A DNA stretch of 64,000 nucleotides, taken from Corynebacterium alimapuense. Lineage in GTDB: Bacteria; Actinomycetota; Actinomycetes; Mycobacteriales; Mycobacteriaceae. Positions 14,473 through 23,794 of the stretch are shown here, piece after piece. The notes under the pieces were generated by a model. That model was not told where the DNA came from. It searched no databases and was given only the letters and a program-made list of their open reading frames with translations. The DNA is taken from contig NZ_PTJO01000001.1 of NCBI RefSeq assembly GCF_003716585.1, positions 186,001 to 250,000 on the forward strand, given 5' to 3'. Within the stretch, counting starts at the first letter, position 1. Each line of letters opens with the position of its first letter. Made by a program: the position numbers and the translations under genes.

Positions 14473-16176
14473 CTAGCCAGTGCAGGTCACGATCGGTTGG
14501 GGATCATAAACCGTGGTCTGGGTCTCTCGAGAAATCTCATTACCGGAGAGATTGCTGATGATTCGAGTATCGGAGGTGGTGAATCCTTGGTTTCCGCTCG
14601 AAGGTATGCAATCTTCACCGGAGATATCCCGTTCCGGTGGCTCAGTGAATGCCCATTTACCGCCGTTGACAGATTCCACCTGGACGGTCTTGATACCGGT
14701 GATCTGTACCGTGAGGTCTCCGCCGCCCATGAAAGACTCAATCCGAACCGGGTAGGGGGAGCTATTGCGGAATTGGAGATCAATTGCGCCCTCGTAGACG
14801 GTGGCTTCACGGCCAGCCGGGTAGCGGGAGATGTAGTAGCTGTGCGGGGTGTGCGCGATATCGTCCATCCCGGAGAAATAGGTGGCGTTATAGAGCGTGG
14901 TGGCGAATTGGCTGATTCCGCCGCCGACGGCTTCGCCTGCGCGGCCGTCGATAATCACGCCACTTTCTACATAGCCCTGAGCGGTGCCTCTAGAGCCGGT
15001 GAATTCGTTGAGGGAGAAGGTCTCTCCTGGGGCGACGATGGCACCGTTGACGGTGTTGGAGACTTGAGCGATATTGATACCGCTAGCCTCTGCATAGCCT
15101 GAGGTGGTGAATTCGCCCAGCACTTCGTCGAAGGTGGCAGTCTCTGCCATTTCGGTAGTGAAGGCGGCTGGGTCATCTAGGTAGACCGCTTCCCAGTTCT
15201 TTGCTGCGACATCGGCATTGAGTACTCGGTCGGCAAAACCAGCCATGGTGGTTTCCCAGTCGATTTCTACTCCGTCGACGGAGGGAGTGATCTGTTTTGC
15301 ACCATTGACGTAGGTGATCGTCGCGTTGAGGCGTTCGCTCTCAGTCACCGATAGTTGGCTGGAGAGCAATTCCTCGGCAGCCTCAGTGTTGATGTCGGTG
15401 CGCAGCAGCTCTCCATCGGGTACGAAGGACACGACCTGCCCCATCTGTTCTAGGTTGATGACACCAGTGATCTCATCACGGCCACGAACTTCAATGGGTG
15501 CGGAAAGAGCGGCGGCAGCTGGCCCTTCGGCTGCTTCATCGACGGCATCCTGTCCAATCATGGGATCGGTCAGGTCCGCTTCGACGGTGACGCCCTCGGG
15601 ATTAAGCCAATCGGTGGTGATCGCCTCGTGGAGTTCTTCTGCATCGGTGGTCTGTCCGATCACGGGAGCGATGGCGTCCACGCGGCCGTCGATAAGCAGG
15701 ACGGCACCGTCGACAGGTTCGGCGTTGAGCTCCTCGTGGATACGGTCAACCTCTGGGTTCAACAGCGCCTCATTAGTATCTGAAACGATTTCGGCCTCAG
15801 TTTCGACACCGAATAAGCCCTGCAGGCGAATCAACGGATTGAGCGATTCCGTGCCTAGCTGCGAGACGGTCTCATCCCAGTTGATGGCCATCCCAGCCTG
15901 TAGCGGAATGAACTGTGAAGTACGTTCCCCAGCACTAACCGATACTGGCTCATCGACGACCCCGCCGAGCTCCTTTTCTAAGAGATCGCGGGCCTCATCT
16001 GGGCTCAGGCCGCCAACGGCCACCCCACCGACGGTGGTGCCGCGGGGGACATTTCCCTTGGTGAGAGCGTAATCAACCCCATAGGCGATTCCCATCACCG
16101 CGAGCAGGCCAACGGCTACTCCGAGAAAAATCCTCATGCCTTTTCGGCCACTGTCCTGGTTATTTGACTGGCTCAC
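14473..16176 (-). CDS. VanW family protein with peptidoglycan-binding domains
   Basis: A 567-residue membrane-anchored protein facing outside. One N-terminal helix (about residues 14-33) is followed by two PG_binding_4-type modules; the first has GTTVGGVAVGGLSPDEA. The C-terminal third is the VanW domain, with APGETFSLNEFTG and GGGISQFATTLYNA. An N-terminal SQSNNQDSGRKG segment is cytoplasmic. Proteins of this layout occur across actinobacteria and probably act on or bind peptidoglycan, but no enzymatic role is established. It is downstream of, and on the same strand as, the GH3 gene, with 54 bases between. Confidence 0.85.
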   Translation of the reverse strand: MSQSNNQDSGRKGMRIFLGVAVGLLAVMGIAYGVDYALTKGNVPRGTTVGGVAVGGLSPDEARDLLEKELGGVVDEPVSVSAGERTSQFIPLQAGMAINWDETVSQLGTESLNPLIRLQGLFGVETEAEIVSDTNEALLNPEVDRIHEELNAEPVDGAVLLIDGRVDAIAPVIGQTTDAEELHEAITTDWLNPEGVTVEADLTDPMIGQDAVDEAAEGPAAAALSAPIEVRGRDEITGVINLEQMGQVVSFVPDGELLRTDINTEAAEELLSSQLSVTESERLNATITYVNGAKQITPSVDGVEIDWETTMAGFADRVLNADVAAKNWEAVYLDDPAAFTTEMAETATFDEVLGEFTTSGYAEASGINIAQVSNTVNGAIVAPGETFSLNEFTGSRGTAQGYVESGVIIDGRAGEAVGGGISQFATTLYNATYFSGMDDIAHTPHSYYISRYPAGREATVYEGAIDLQFRNSSPYPVRIESFMGGGDLTVQITGIKTVQVESVNGGKWAFTEPPERDISGEDCIPSSGNQGFTTSDTRIISNLSGNEISRETQTTVYDPQPIVTCTG

Positions 16177-16230
16177 ACATCACACACTAATGGGATTGAC
16201 AGGGAAATACCTACTTAGCCACGAGGTATC

Positions 16231-17445
16231 TCAGACTCCAGATTCCAATAATTGCAGCTGCACGCGTTGGGCTGACTGGGTTATCTGTGATGTGGAAACT
16301 TGGCCGTCGCTGACTGCCTGATCAACGACATCGATGACATGGCTTAGATCTGTGACAGAAGAAAATAGCGCTTGGTCCGCACCTGCCTGCAAGGCTGCAG
16401 TAACTGCTTGTCCCAGAGAGTAGTGATCTGTAATCGCGCGCATCCCCGACAGATCATCCGTACAGGTCAATCCATCAAACGGCTCTCCACCAGGATAATC
16501 GCCGCTGCGGAGTAACTGATAGGTAGCAGGATCCAGGCTGGAAGGAGTGACTCCATCGCCTAGTCCTGGAACCACCATATGTCCGATCATCACTGCGCCT
16601 GGGGACTTCGGCAGCGCCACGGTATAGGGGATCAAATCATGATCGTAGAGCTGTTCGAGCGGCGGAGTGACTGCTAATTTCTCATGGGTGTCCCCGCTAG
16701 CTTGGCCATGCCCAGGAAAGTGCTTATATACCGGGGTAATTCCAGCCTCGGTCAGACCAGCGGCAAAGGCTGCACCGTATTCTCCAACTTCCCACGGATC
16801 GGTGGAAAAAGCGCGATCACCGACAATCGGCAAATCAATGGTGTCAACATCAAGCACGGGAGCATAGTTGATGCTTATTCCATGCTGATGCAAGGTCTCC
16901 CCCAGCTCACGCGCATGGTTTTGCACCTGTTCCGGGGTCATCGTGGCGGCCATTTCCTGCGCGGAGACTCGCTCACCGAGCACCTCTGAGTGCCGTTGAA
17001 CACGGCCACCCTCGTAGTCGATGGATACCGAAAATGGACGATCAATAATTTCCCGAAGGGCTGCGATATCGCGCCCTGGTTCGGCCAACAGCCCTGAATC
17101 TGCCCAACTGGGAATAAATATCCCACCAACGCCCTGGTTGAGTTTGGCCAAAGCGTCATCAAAGTCGGTCACACCGACCACCATCAATGAAGCAATCTGC
17201 TCCCGTTGTTGCTCAGGTACTCGCTCCAGAGCAATCTCGGCAGGGCTAGGCGGAACACTAGAGGTAGTGCTGGAAGTAGTAGTGGAAATAGCAGTTGTCG
17301 AGCTAGTTTCCGCTTCGGTTGGCTCCGGCTCCGAGGTTCCGGAGGCGCAGGAAGCCAAAACTAAAATTGCAAAGGTAGAGACCACCAACCGAGTGGCGAT
17401 CTGACCTTTAGCTGTCCATCCCTGACGATGGTTGGCGTTGAACAC
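16231..17445 (-). CDS. Glycoside hydrolase family 3 lipoprotein (beta-N-acetylhexosaminidase-like)
   Basis: A 404-residue secreted lipoprotein. The signal peptide ends in the lipobox VLASC, so the mature protein begins at that cysteine and is anchored to the outer face of the cytoplasmic membrane. A Ser/Thr-rich linker precedes the GH3 barrel. The motif KHFPGHGQASGDTH carries the conserved Lys-His and the catalytic loop of NagZ-type enzymes; the general nucleophile Asp is expected in TCTDDLSGMRA. It probably removes N-acetylglucosamine from peptidoglycan or glycolipid. The start is taken as GTG 17445; no good ribosome binding site is seen there. Confidence 0.85.
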   Translation of the reverse strand: MFNANHRQGWTAKGQIATRLVVSTFAILVLASCASGTSEPEPTEAETSSTTAISTTTSSTTSSVPPSPAEIALERVPEQQREQIASLMVVGVTDFDDALAKLNQGVGGIFIPSWADSGLLAEPGRDIAALREIIDRPFSVSIDYEGGRVQRHSEVLGERVSAQEMAATMTPEQVQNHARELGETLHQHGISINYAPVLDVDTIDLPIVGDRAFSTDPWEVGEYGAAFAAGLTEAGITPVYKHFPGHGQASGDTHEKLAVTPPLEQLYDHDLIPYTVALPKSPGAVMIGHMVVPGLGDGVTPSSLDPATYQLLRSGDYPGGEPFDGLTCTDDLSGMRAITDHYSLGQAVTAALQAGADQALFSSVTDLSHVIDVVDQAVSDGQVSTSQITQSAQRVQLQLLESGV

Positions 17446-17516
17446 ACTGACAGTGTGCCTGATAGATCGCTAGACTCGTCAACGACTGGCTATTTGAACT
17501 AAGGAAAAGTGCAGCT

Positions 17517-18029
17517 GTGAGCACACCCAAGCAATTGACCATGCTCATCGCCTACGACGGCTCTGATGAGGCTCGCCGGGCAATGAATTATGCCGCCCAG
17601 CTGCTCGTACCCACGCACGTCGAAGTGCTCACTGCATGGGAACCACTACAGCGAACTGCTTCTCGCTCCATTAATATGTCGGGCCTCTACCAGGCAGAAT
17701 GGGTAAATAGCTCCGAAGCAGAAGATCCGGTCTATGCCAAGGCCCGAGCGACTTGTCAGGAAGGGATGGATCTCGCGCGTTCTTTGGGATTAGCCCCACG
17801 AGCCCACCTGGTGGAGGTAGAAGCCACTGTGTGGTCCGCGATTGTCGATGCGGTCTGGAAACTACAACCAGATGTCATTGTGAGCGGAACTCGTGCCACT
17901 AGCGGCTGGCGTTCACTATTCCAGCCTTCAACATCGGGCAGTATTCTGCAGAATGCCGGAATCCCGATGCTTATCGTTCCCCCGGAGGCAGACTCGGAAG
18001 ACGCCGAGGATTCCGGAGACAACTCCTGA
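17517..18029 (+). CDS. Universal stress protein (UspA family)
   Basis: A single-domain 170-residue cytoplasmic protein. It opens with LIAYDGSDEARRAMNYAAQ, the Asp-containing first strand of the Usp fold. The ATP-binding loop is close to the G-x2-G-x9-G(S/T) type, seen as GTRATSGWRSLF and STSGSIL. The start is GTG behind AAGGAAAAG. The C terminus is acidic. It precedes the DUF2613 gene by 14 bases and is probably cotranscribed with it and aftD. Confidence 0.88.
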   Translation: MSTPKQLTMLIAYDGSDEARRAMNYAAQLLVPTHVEVLTAWEPLQRTASRSINMSGLYQAEWVNSSEAEDPVYAKARATCQEGMDLARSLGLAPRAHLVEVEATVWSAIVDAVWKLQPDVIVSGTRATSGWRSLFQPSTSGSILQNAGIPMLIVPPEADSEDAEDSGDNS

Positions 18030-18043
18030 TAGGATCAGTTTCC

Positions 18044-18241
18044 ATGTCAGAAGCATCTACCTCAGTTAACCGCCGTAGTCTCCAATCGGTGGTAGCCAGC
18101 GCAGTCGTTGGCGTGGCACTCGGTGTGGTCTCCATCATCGGAATCGCCGCCTTCTCCGGGCAAGATTCAGTCCCGCAGGGCAACGCCGTGCCGGCCTCTG
18201 ATGCGCTACTCGGCGGCCCGGAATACGGCACCCGCGGCTGA
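18044..18241 (+). CDS. Small membrane protein, DUF2613 family
   Basis: A 65-residue protein with one membrane helix (about residues 17-38) and the C-terminal stretch NAVPASDALLGGPEYGTRG typical of the corynebacterial and mycobacterial DUF2613 family. Function is unknown. It lies between the stress-protein gene and aftD, 16 bases before the latter, in what appears to be one operon. The ATG has the weak ribosome binding site AGGAT. Confidence 0.8.
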   Translation: MSEASTSVNRRSLQSVVASAVVGVALGVVSIIGIAAFSGQDSVPQGNAVPASDALLGGPEYGTRG

Positions 18242-18257
18242 TACCAGAGTTAGATCC

Positions 18258-21200
18258 GTGCGCCTTCTCACGGTCCCGCGTTTTCTGCCCAAAGCCCAGC
18301 CACACCTCCTTGGCTGGGTATTTTTAACGATCCTGGTTTTCCTCCAGCCCGCTGGGTTCACTAGCGCAGACACCAAGCACGATTTGACCGCCAATCCGGC
18401 TGGTTTCCTCGCCGGAGCGCTCCACGCTTGGACCGATACGTTTACCCTAGGTCAGCTACAAAACCAGGCTTATGGTTATCTTTTCCCACACGGGTTGTTC
18501 TTTCTCATCACCGATGGATTGCCCGATTGGCTAGCTCAGCGCCTCTGGTGGACTCTTGTTCTCGGGGTCGGATATTCCGGGTTTCTGCTGTTAAGCACGC
18601 GGCTACGGGTCGGTTCCCCTGGTTTTCGTATCTTGGCAGCGTTGCTCTACGCGCTCTCCCCTCGAGGTCTAAGCACGCTGAGCACCATCTCTTCCGAGAC
18701 GTGGCCAGTCATGTTGGCTCCGTGGGTGATCATTCCGCTGCTCGGACGACTAGACCGGCGCGCCATCGCCGCAGCGGTCTTACCGGTGGCTGCAATGGGT
18801 GCGGTCAATGCCACTGCCACGTTGGCTGCCTGTCTGCCAGCCGGGATTGTGCTGGTTTGGCGGATCCTGCGCCGTGATCAAGGGGCCTTGGCGGCCACTG
18901 CTGCGTGGCTTGCGGGATGCCTTTTCGTCAGCTTGTGGTGGATCGGACCGCTGTTGATTCTTGGCCGCTACTCCGCTCCTTTCACGGACTTTATCGAGTC
19001 TTCTTTCGTGACCACTAGGTGGCTCAACCTGGTGGAAATTCTCCGCGGTACCACCAGTTGGGCGCCCTTCGCGGACTCCGAGCGAGTGGCCGGAACGCTA
19101 CTGGTGTCTGAACCAGTGTTTATCTTGCTCACCGTGGCTGTTGCTGCGCTTGGCTTGTGGGGCTTGGGGCTAGCAGCAACTCCACATCGCCAACTATGGA
19201 CAATCATGCTGCTGAGCGGGGTGGCGGTGTTGGGAGTTGCCCACGGCCCCCTCGGCCCGCAGTGGTTGGAGTTTTTAGATGGACCGGGCGTGGCCTTGCG
19301 CAATCTCCATAAATTCGATCCACTCGTGCGCATTCCGCTGCTGATCGGAGTTGCCGGACTGGGAGCGTACCTGCGGCTGCCCGCGACTCGAGGACAGTGG
19401 GTGTCACCGGGGCGTCGAGAAGCAGCTGGTGTCCTCGTTTGTCTGATCGCCGCGGCCAGCATGGCGCCGGCGTGGTCAGGACGCCTTCTGCCACTCGGTG
19501 CCTATGAACAGGTCCCAGATTATTGGTCGGAAGCGAGCACTTTCCTCAATGAGGAGGCCTCTGAAACCCGCACGCTGATCGTCCCAGAGACCTCTTTTGC
19601 CCGCCAAGACTGGGGTTGGACTCGTGATGAACCCGCGCAGCCGTTGTTGGAGGTGCCCTGGGCAGTCCGCGATGCGGTGCCCTTGATTGACCCAGAAGCC
19701 ATTCGCGGCCTCGATGGGGTCATGTCCGTATTGCACCATGATCCTGAGACTGGGGTGGCTGCGCTGCGCCGCCTTGGCATCGGTGCAGTACTAATCCGCC
19801 ATGACTTGGCTGAGGACACAGAAACCATCGATGCCGACGCCATCGCTGAAGCCACCGGTGCCAGTGTCGAGTCTTTCGGTGATCAGCAACAGGTGGAGAT
19901 CATCCTCTTCGACCCGGTCGCCGACTTGATGATCACTTCTGAAGATCCCGTTCGGGTAGCTGGTGGCGGTGAAATTCTCGCGCTTATCGACGCCCGTTTC
20001 GGCTCCGGCCCCCGGCTCCTCGTTGACCACGACGCCGAGGTAGTCACTGATACCCCGATGCTCACCGTCCGTAACTACGGCACCCTTCAGGGGGCGGTCT
20101 CGGCACCGCTAGCAGATCTTGCCGAGGGTGCCGATGTGCGCAATGCAGTCCCGAACTATCCCTCGGTCGGCCCTTATACCCAGGTAATCGAGCACGGCGG
20201 GCACGTCAGCGCCAGCAGCTCCGCGGCAGATGCCACGAGCTTCGGCGGGGCAGACCCGGCGCGATCGATGACTGCCGCTGTCGACAACTATCCCGAGACC
20301 GCGTGGTGGCCCACACCCGGCACGGCAGCCGGTCAGTGGCTGGAACTGCAGCCAGATCTGGACCTTAACGACCCAGTAGTCACGATTACCGCCACCGCAG
20401 ACACGGTGTTATTGGTCAATGACACGGAGGTGGAACTGGTAGCTGAGGAACCCACCGAAGTCATGCTCGAGGGCAACGTTGAGGCAGTACGACTAACCCT
20501 CAGCGAGCCCGGTCCGGTGGGTATCGCGGAAGTCGCGATCGAAGGCGCACCCATTGAACGCATCGTCACCGTGCCAGATACCTCCCCTAATGTCTCCCAG
20601 TTTCTCTTCCAGCGCCTCGCCGTAGATACCGGAGTGATCATCCGCGAATTCACCGCGCCTACTGAGATGACGCTTCTAGTTGAGACCGCCGAAGAGCTGC
20701 CCATCACAGTGGACGGGGTCGAGTATCTCTCCGGGGATATTCTCACCCTGGAACCTGGCACGCACCAACTATTTTCCGACGCAGAATGGGTCAGTCTCGC
20801 CTCGGAAGGTGCCGACCCTTCCCCGCTGTGGTCCGCCACTGGCCAGCAGCTCGAACCATCAGAGCTCGACCGGCTGCTGATCACCGGAAGGGCCGCTAAC
20901 CCGGGGTTGCAGGCCGAATTGGCCGGTAGCCAATTAGAGCCGATTACTATCGACGCCGCCACCCAAGCATTCATCGTTCCTGCCGGCGCCGGCGGCCAAG
21001 TGAGATTCTCCTTTGCTGGAGATTCCGCCTATCGCGGTTTCCTCTTCGGCGGCGGGTTGCTAGCGCTGGTGAGTATTGTGGTCGCACTCATAGTGCTTTC
21101 CCGTACACGAGCTCAAGCCTTCGAACTCGATGAAGGTCAGGTCCCAGGACTAGCGATCTTCGGTGGGATGGTCATTACCCTCGTGGCTGGTTGGCCAGGT

Positions 21201-21434
21201 CTCCTCGCAGGACTGGTGACCTATGCGATCCTGCGCATCACGATCATTCCCGGTGGGCTTCTAGCAGCAGCCTTGCTGAGTATTTCTGGCGCATGGCTAG
21301 CACGTAGCCCCTGGCCCAGTGGCACCTATGCAGGCGACTCCGAAGTAGTAATGCTCCTTTGCGTTGCAGCCCTAGCTAGCCTATTGGCTACTTGTCTGCC
21401 CCAACGGGCAGCCGGTGCTTCCACAAAAAGATAG
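18258..21434 (+). CDS. aftD: Alpha-(1->3)-arabinofuranosyltransferase
   Basis: A 1058-residue GT-C membrane glycosyltransferase that adds branching arabinose to arabinogalactan and lipoarabinomannan, using decaprenyl-phosphoryl-arabinose outside the membrane. About ten helices occupy the N-terminal 40 percent. Acidic residues lie in the first external loop near FTSADTKHD. The extracytoplasmic part contains a discoidin-like carbohydrate-binding segment around VDNYPETAWWP, and more helices near the C terminus (about residues 920-1040). I choose GTG 18258; longer frames overlap the DUF2613 gene. Its 3' end overlaps the convergent acyltransferase gene by 109 bp. Confidence 0.88.
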   Translation: MRLLTVPRFLPKAQPHLLGWVFLTILVFLQPAGFTSADTKHDLTANPAGFLAGALHAWTDTFTLGQLQNQAYGYLFPHGLFFLITDGLPDWLAQRLWWTLVLGVGYSGFLLLSTRLRVGSPGFRILAALLYALSPRGLSTLSTISSETWPVMLAPWVIIPLLGRLDRRAIAAAVLPVAAMGAVNATATLAACLPAGIVLVWRILRRDQGALAATAAWLAGCLFVSLWWIGPLLILGRYSAPFTDFIESSFVTTRWLNLVEILRGTTSWAPFADSERVAGTLLVSEPVFILLTVAVAALGLWGLGLAATPHRQLWTIMLLSGVAVLGVAHGPLGPQWLEFLDGPGVALRNLHKFDPLVRIPLLIGVAGLGAYLRLPATRGQWVSPGRREAAGVLVCLIAAASMAPAWSGRLLPLGAYEQVPDYWSEASTFLNEEASETRTLIVPETSFARQDWGWTRDEPAQPLLEVPWAVRDAVPLIDPEAIRGLDGVMSVLHHDPETGVAALRRLGIGAVLIRHDLAEDTETIDADAIAEATGASVESFGDQQQVEIILFDPVADLMITSEDPVRVAGGGEILALIDARFGSGPRLLVDHDAEVVTDTPMLTVRNYGTLQGAVSAPLADLAEGADVRNAVPNYPSVGPYTQVIEHGGHVSASSSAADATSFGGADPARSMTAAVDNYPETAWWPTPGTAAGQWLELQPDLDLNDPVVTITATADTVLLVNDTEVELVAEEPTEVMLEGNVEAVRLTLSEPGPVGIAEVAIEGAPIERIVTVPDTSPNVSQFLFQRLAVDTGVIIREFTAPTEMTLLVETAEELPITVDGVEYLSGDILTLEPGTHQLFSDAEWVSLASEGADPSPLWSATGQQLEPSELDRLLITGRAANPGLQAELAGSQLEPITIDAATQAFIVPAGAGGQVRFSFAGDSAYRGFLFGGGLLALVSIVVALIVLSRTRAQAFELDEGQVPGLAIFGGMVITLVAGWPGLLAGLVTYAILRITIIPGGLLAAALLSISGAWLARSPWPSGTYAGDSEVVMLLCVAALASLLATCLPQRAAGASTKR

Positions 21435-22501
21435 CTGGCAGCTGCCACCGGCAGTGTCATTATTAACGTCAACGCCAAAATGATGACAAACCCACCTTGA
21501 AAATAGCCGATCCCTGCCAGCGGGAACGCCAGGGAGAGCATGGCTAGATGCCACAGGAAGATGGAATAGGACCACCTGCCCAAACTCTGCATCAACGGGC
21601 TGGCTAACCATCCACCACCTGGCGCCAGCGCCTGCGGGCAGACCACTGCTACTGCGAACACGGTTCCGGCGATGACTCTCCTGGCGAATTCACTGGGGTC
21701 AGGATGCACCAATCCGAGCGGTCCGAACCACTCTTGTCCGGCAATCCAGGCGGTTATCAAGGCCAGAACCCACCATAACCAACGCACCCTCAAAGCTCGA
21801 TCCACCAGCGGTGGAACTCGGCCTTCGAATTCCGCAGACAATAATCCCACGGCAAACCACAAAGTGTAGGCCGGCGGCCAAATCTGGCGGTTAGCAATAC
21901 CTGCTGCGAGATCCGGTCCAGCCATCACAAGGGGCAGGTAGGCCCAGCCCAAGCTCAGGAGACCAGCCACGAGGATTGCTGCGATCCGGGCGCGCCGAGG
22001 AAGACGCCCGAGGCTTAGCGCCAACAGCGGCAACACTAGGTAAAACGCCATCTCAACACTCAATGACCACAAATGGGTCAGCCCTGGGGCCAGCCCGTCC
22101 ACGGCGAATACCTGTGTGAGCGTCAGGTTCGCCACTATTTGGCTGCTACTCATCTGCCCAGCCTCTGGCAGGAGCAAGATGACGGCTAGGACGCACACTA
22201 AGTAGGCAGGCAAGATCCTCGCGACTCGATTGACTAAATATCTGCCAATCTGAGCGCCGGTGCGATCATGCCGATGGCCACGCCACAAGAGAAATCCAGA
22301 AAGTGCAAAGAACGCAGGTACAAAAAAGTCGAATCTCGCTAAAACGGCACCGATGGGGCTCGCAGGATCCATTCCAGTCTGGAAAGACACATGCGCGAGG
22401 ATGACTCCCAACGCAGCGACTGCACGCACCCCTTCCAACGAAGAAATATGTGCTGGCTTGTAGAATGGAGACATTATGTGGGGCGCGATCGAATGATTCA
22501 T
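21326..22501 (-). CDS. tmaT: Acyltransferase 3 family protein, probable trehalose monomycolate acetyltransferase
   Basis: A 391-residue integral membrane protein of the OafA/YrhL family with about ten helices. The family motifs are present: LEGVRAVAALGVILAH with the catalytic His, FFALSGFLLWRG, and HLWSLSVEMAFYLVLP. Position next to aftD and lmcA matches C. glutamicum NCgl2759 (TmaT), which acetylates trehalose monomycolate and aids its MmpL-dependent export; I transfer the name on synteny and family. ATG 22501 has GGGGG six bases before it. It is divergent from lmcA with 69 bases between. Confidence 0.8.
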   Translation of the reverse strand: MNHSIAPHIMSPFYKPAHISSLEGVRAVAALGVILAHVSFQTGMDPASPIGAVLARFDFFVPAFFALSGFLLWRGHRHDRTGAQIGRYLVNRVARILPAYLVCVLAVILLLPEAGQMSSSQIVANLTLTQVFAVDGLAPGLTHLWSLSVEMAFYLVLPLLALSLGRLPRRARIAAILVAGLLSLGWAYLPLVMAGPDLAAGIANRQIWPPAYTLWFAVGLLSAEFEGRVPPLVDRALRVRWLWWVLALITAWIAGQEWFGPLGLVHPDPSEFARRVIAGTVFAVAVVCPQALAPGGGWLASPLMQSLGRWSYSIFLWHLAMLSLAFPLAGIGYFQGGFVIILALTLIMTLPVAAASYLFVEAPAARWGRQVANRLARAATQRSITTSESPA

Positions 22502-22570
22502 ACCTTGCCCCCTCGACTGTCTCGTTGACCTCTCCCGGCTATTTTCGGTGATCTTAGTGGAAGGACAGCC

Positions 22571-23794
22571 GTGATTTCATTCCCTGGCACATGGGCCCGT
22601 CGACAACGGTCGATTGTCATATTGTTGGTGCTCGCGGCCCTAGCGTTTATGGCTGGTTCTTTCATCCCGCCTTTGCTGATCTGGTCCATTAAACCGATCC
22701 CGGCCGGGGTCTCTGCAGAGTTCCACACTGAGCCCGCATACACGGTAGCGGTGGATCCCAGCGCGCTAGAAAATAGGACCGCGTCCGAGGCCAATCTTGA
22801 CCGACCAGAATGTCGCGATACTGCCTTCAAAGACCTACCGTTTTCTTGCTTAGTCACCGAGGGAGAATCCTTCCAGACTCGGATCACCACTACCAGCCAG
22901 ACAGCAGATGACGAAGAGATCAACGTGGATTCGGTTATCAAAGCCAATGTATTCGGCTACGAGGTTGCCGAGTTTCAAGATCACGTCCGGTTGGAAAGCC
23001 GCTCCGCCTACCCAGTAGCTGAACCTGCCAGCAGCCTCACCATGTCTATTCCCGGGGTGCCCTCCGGCATAGAATCAGAGCTGTTTGTCCGAGAAGGCCT
23101 GCAGTATTTCTTTCCTTTCACCCTAGAACGACGTTCTTATGAATTTTTCGACGTTCTGGCCCAAGAGCCGGTGGCCTTGGATTATGTCGGCGAGACCAAT
23201 CGCAATGGTCATGATGCCTATGAATTCCACCAGACCATCACTGCAGTATCTACCCGAGAAGCCGCCGCCCGTGCCTTCTTACAGCCCACCAGCATCACTA
23301 GTCCGCAGCTAGCTTCCGGAGAAGTGCTCTTCAACCAACTATCGGTGGAACAACAAGATCTCATTTCGGGCTACACGTTCTCGGGTCCGGCTAGCCGTTT
23401 CTATTCCGAAGAAGAACTCGAAAGATTCGACTATGGAGTCGAAGACACCGTAGTGGTTGAACCGTTCTATTCCGTCAGCCGCACGGTCTGGGTGGAGCCC
23501 AGCTCCGGTATCATCCTCGATGGCACAGAGAATCGACATGTCTATCTCGCCGCCGATGTACAAGAAGCCGAAGCGCTCGCTTTCGATCCCTCCCGTGCGC
23601 ACGCCTTATATCTCGGCGAGAACACCTGGGATCAGCAGACTCTAGACATCCAACGGGCTGCTGCCGATGAAGTAGTCGGCGAGCTGCGGGCCTTGCAGAT
23701 CTTTTCCTATCTCGCCAAAGCTCTGGCATTTCTCCTGATTCTCGGCACAGTGACGCTAATTCTGCGCAACCGCACACAACAGGCCGCGTCCTGA
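22571..23794 (+). CDS. lmcA: DUF3068 protein, probable LmcA (lipoarabinomannan maturation)
   Basis: A 407-residue protein with an N-terminal helix (about residues 14-38), a large extracytoplasmic domain and a C-terminal helix (about 377-398). The layout and the sequence around AEFHTEPAYTVAVDPSAL fit DUF3068. Synteny with NCgl2760/MSMEG_0317, whose loss blocks lipomannan maturation and lipoarabinomannan synthesis, supports the name LmcA. Two cysteines (about residues 80 and 93) could form a disulphide. It starts at GTG behind GGAAGGAC. Its TGA lies within CTGA, which may also begin the next gene. Confidence 0.78.
   Translation: MISFPGTWARRQRSIVILLVLAALAFMAGSFIPPLLIWSIKPIPAGVSAEFHTEPAYTVAVDPSALENRTASEANLDRPECRDTAFKDLPFSCLVTEGESFQTRITTTSQTADDEEINVDSVIKANVFGYEVAEFQDHVRLESRSAYPVAEPASSLTMSIPGVPSGIESELFVREGLQYFFPFTLERRSYEFFDVLAQEPVALDYVGETNRNGHDAYEFHQTITAVSTREAAARAFLQPTSITSPQLASGEVLFNQLSVEQQDLISGYTFSGPASRFYSEEELERFDYGVEDTVVVEPFYSVSRTVWVEPSSGIILDGTENRHVYLAADVQEAEALAFDPSRAHALYLGENTWDQQTLDIQRAAADEVVGELRALQIFSYLAKALAFLLILGTVTLILRNRTQQAAS

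Noticed and set aside
22498-22947. 149-residue minus-strand frame inside lmcA
   Set aside because: Overlaps two real genes and is low in family features; lmcA has a proper start, membrane helices and conserved neighbours.
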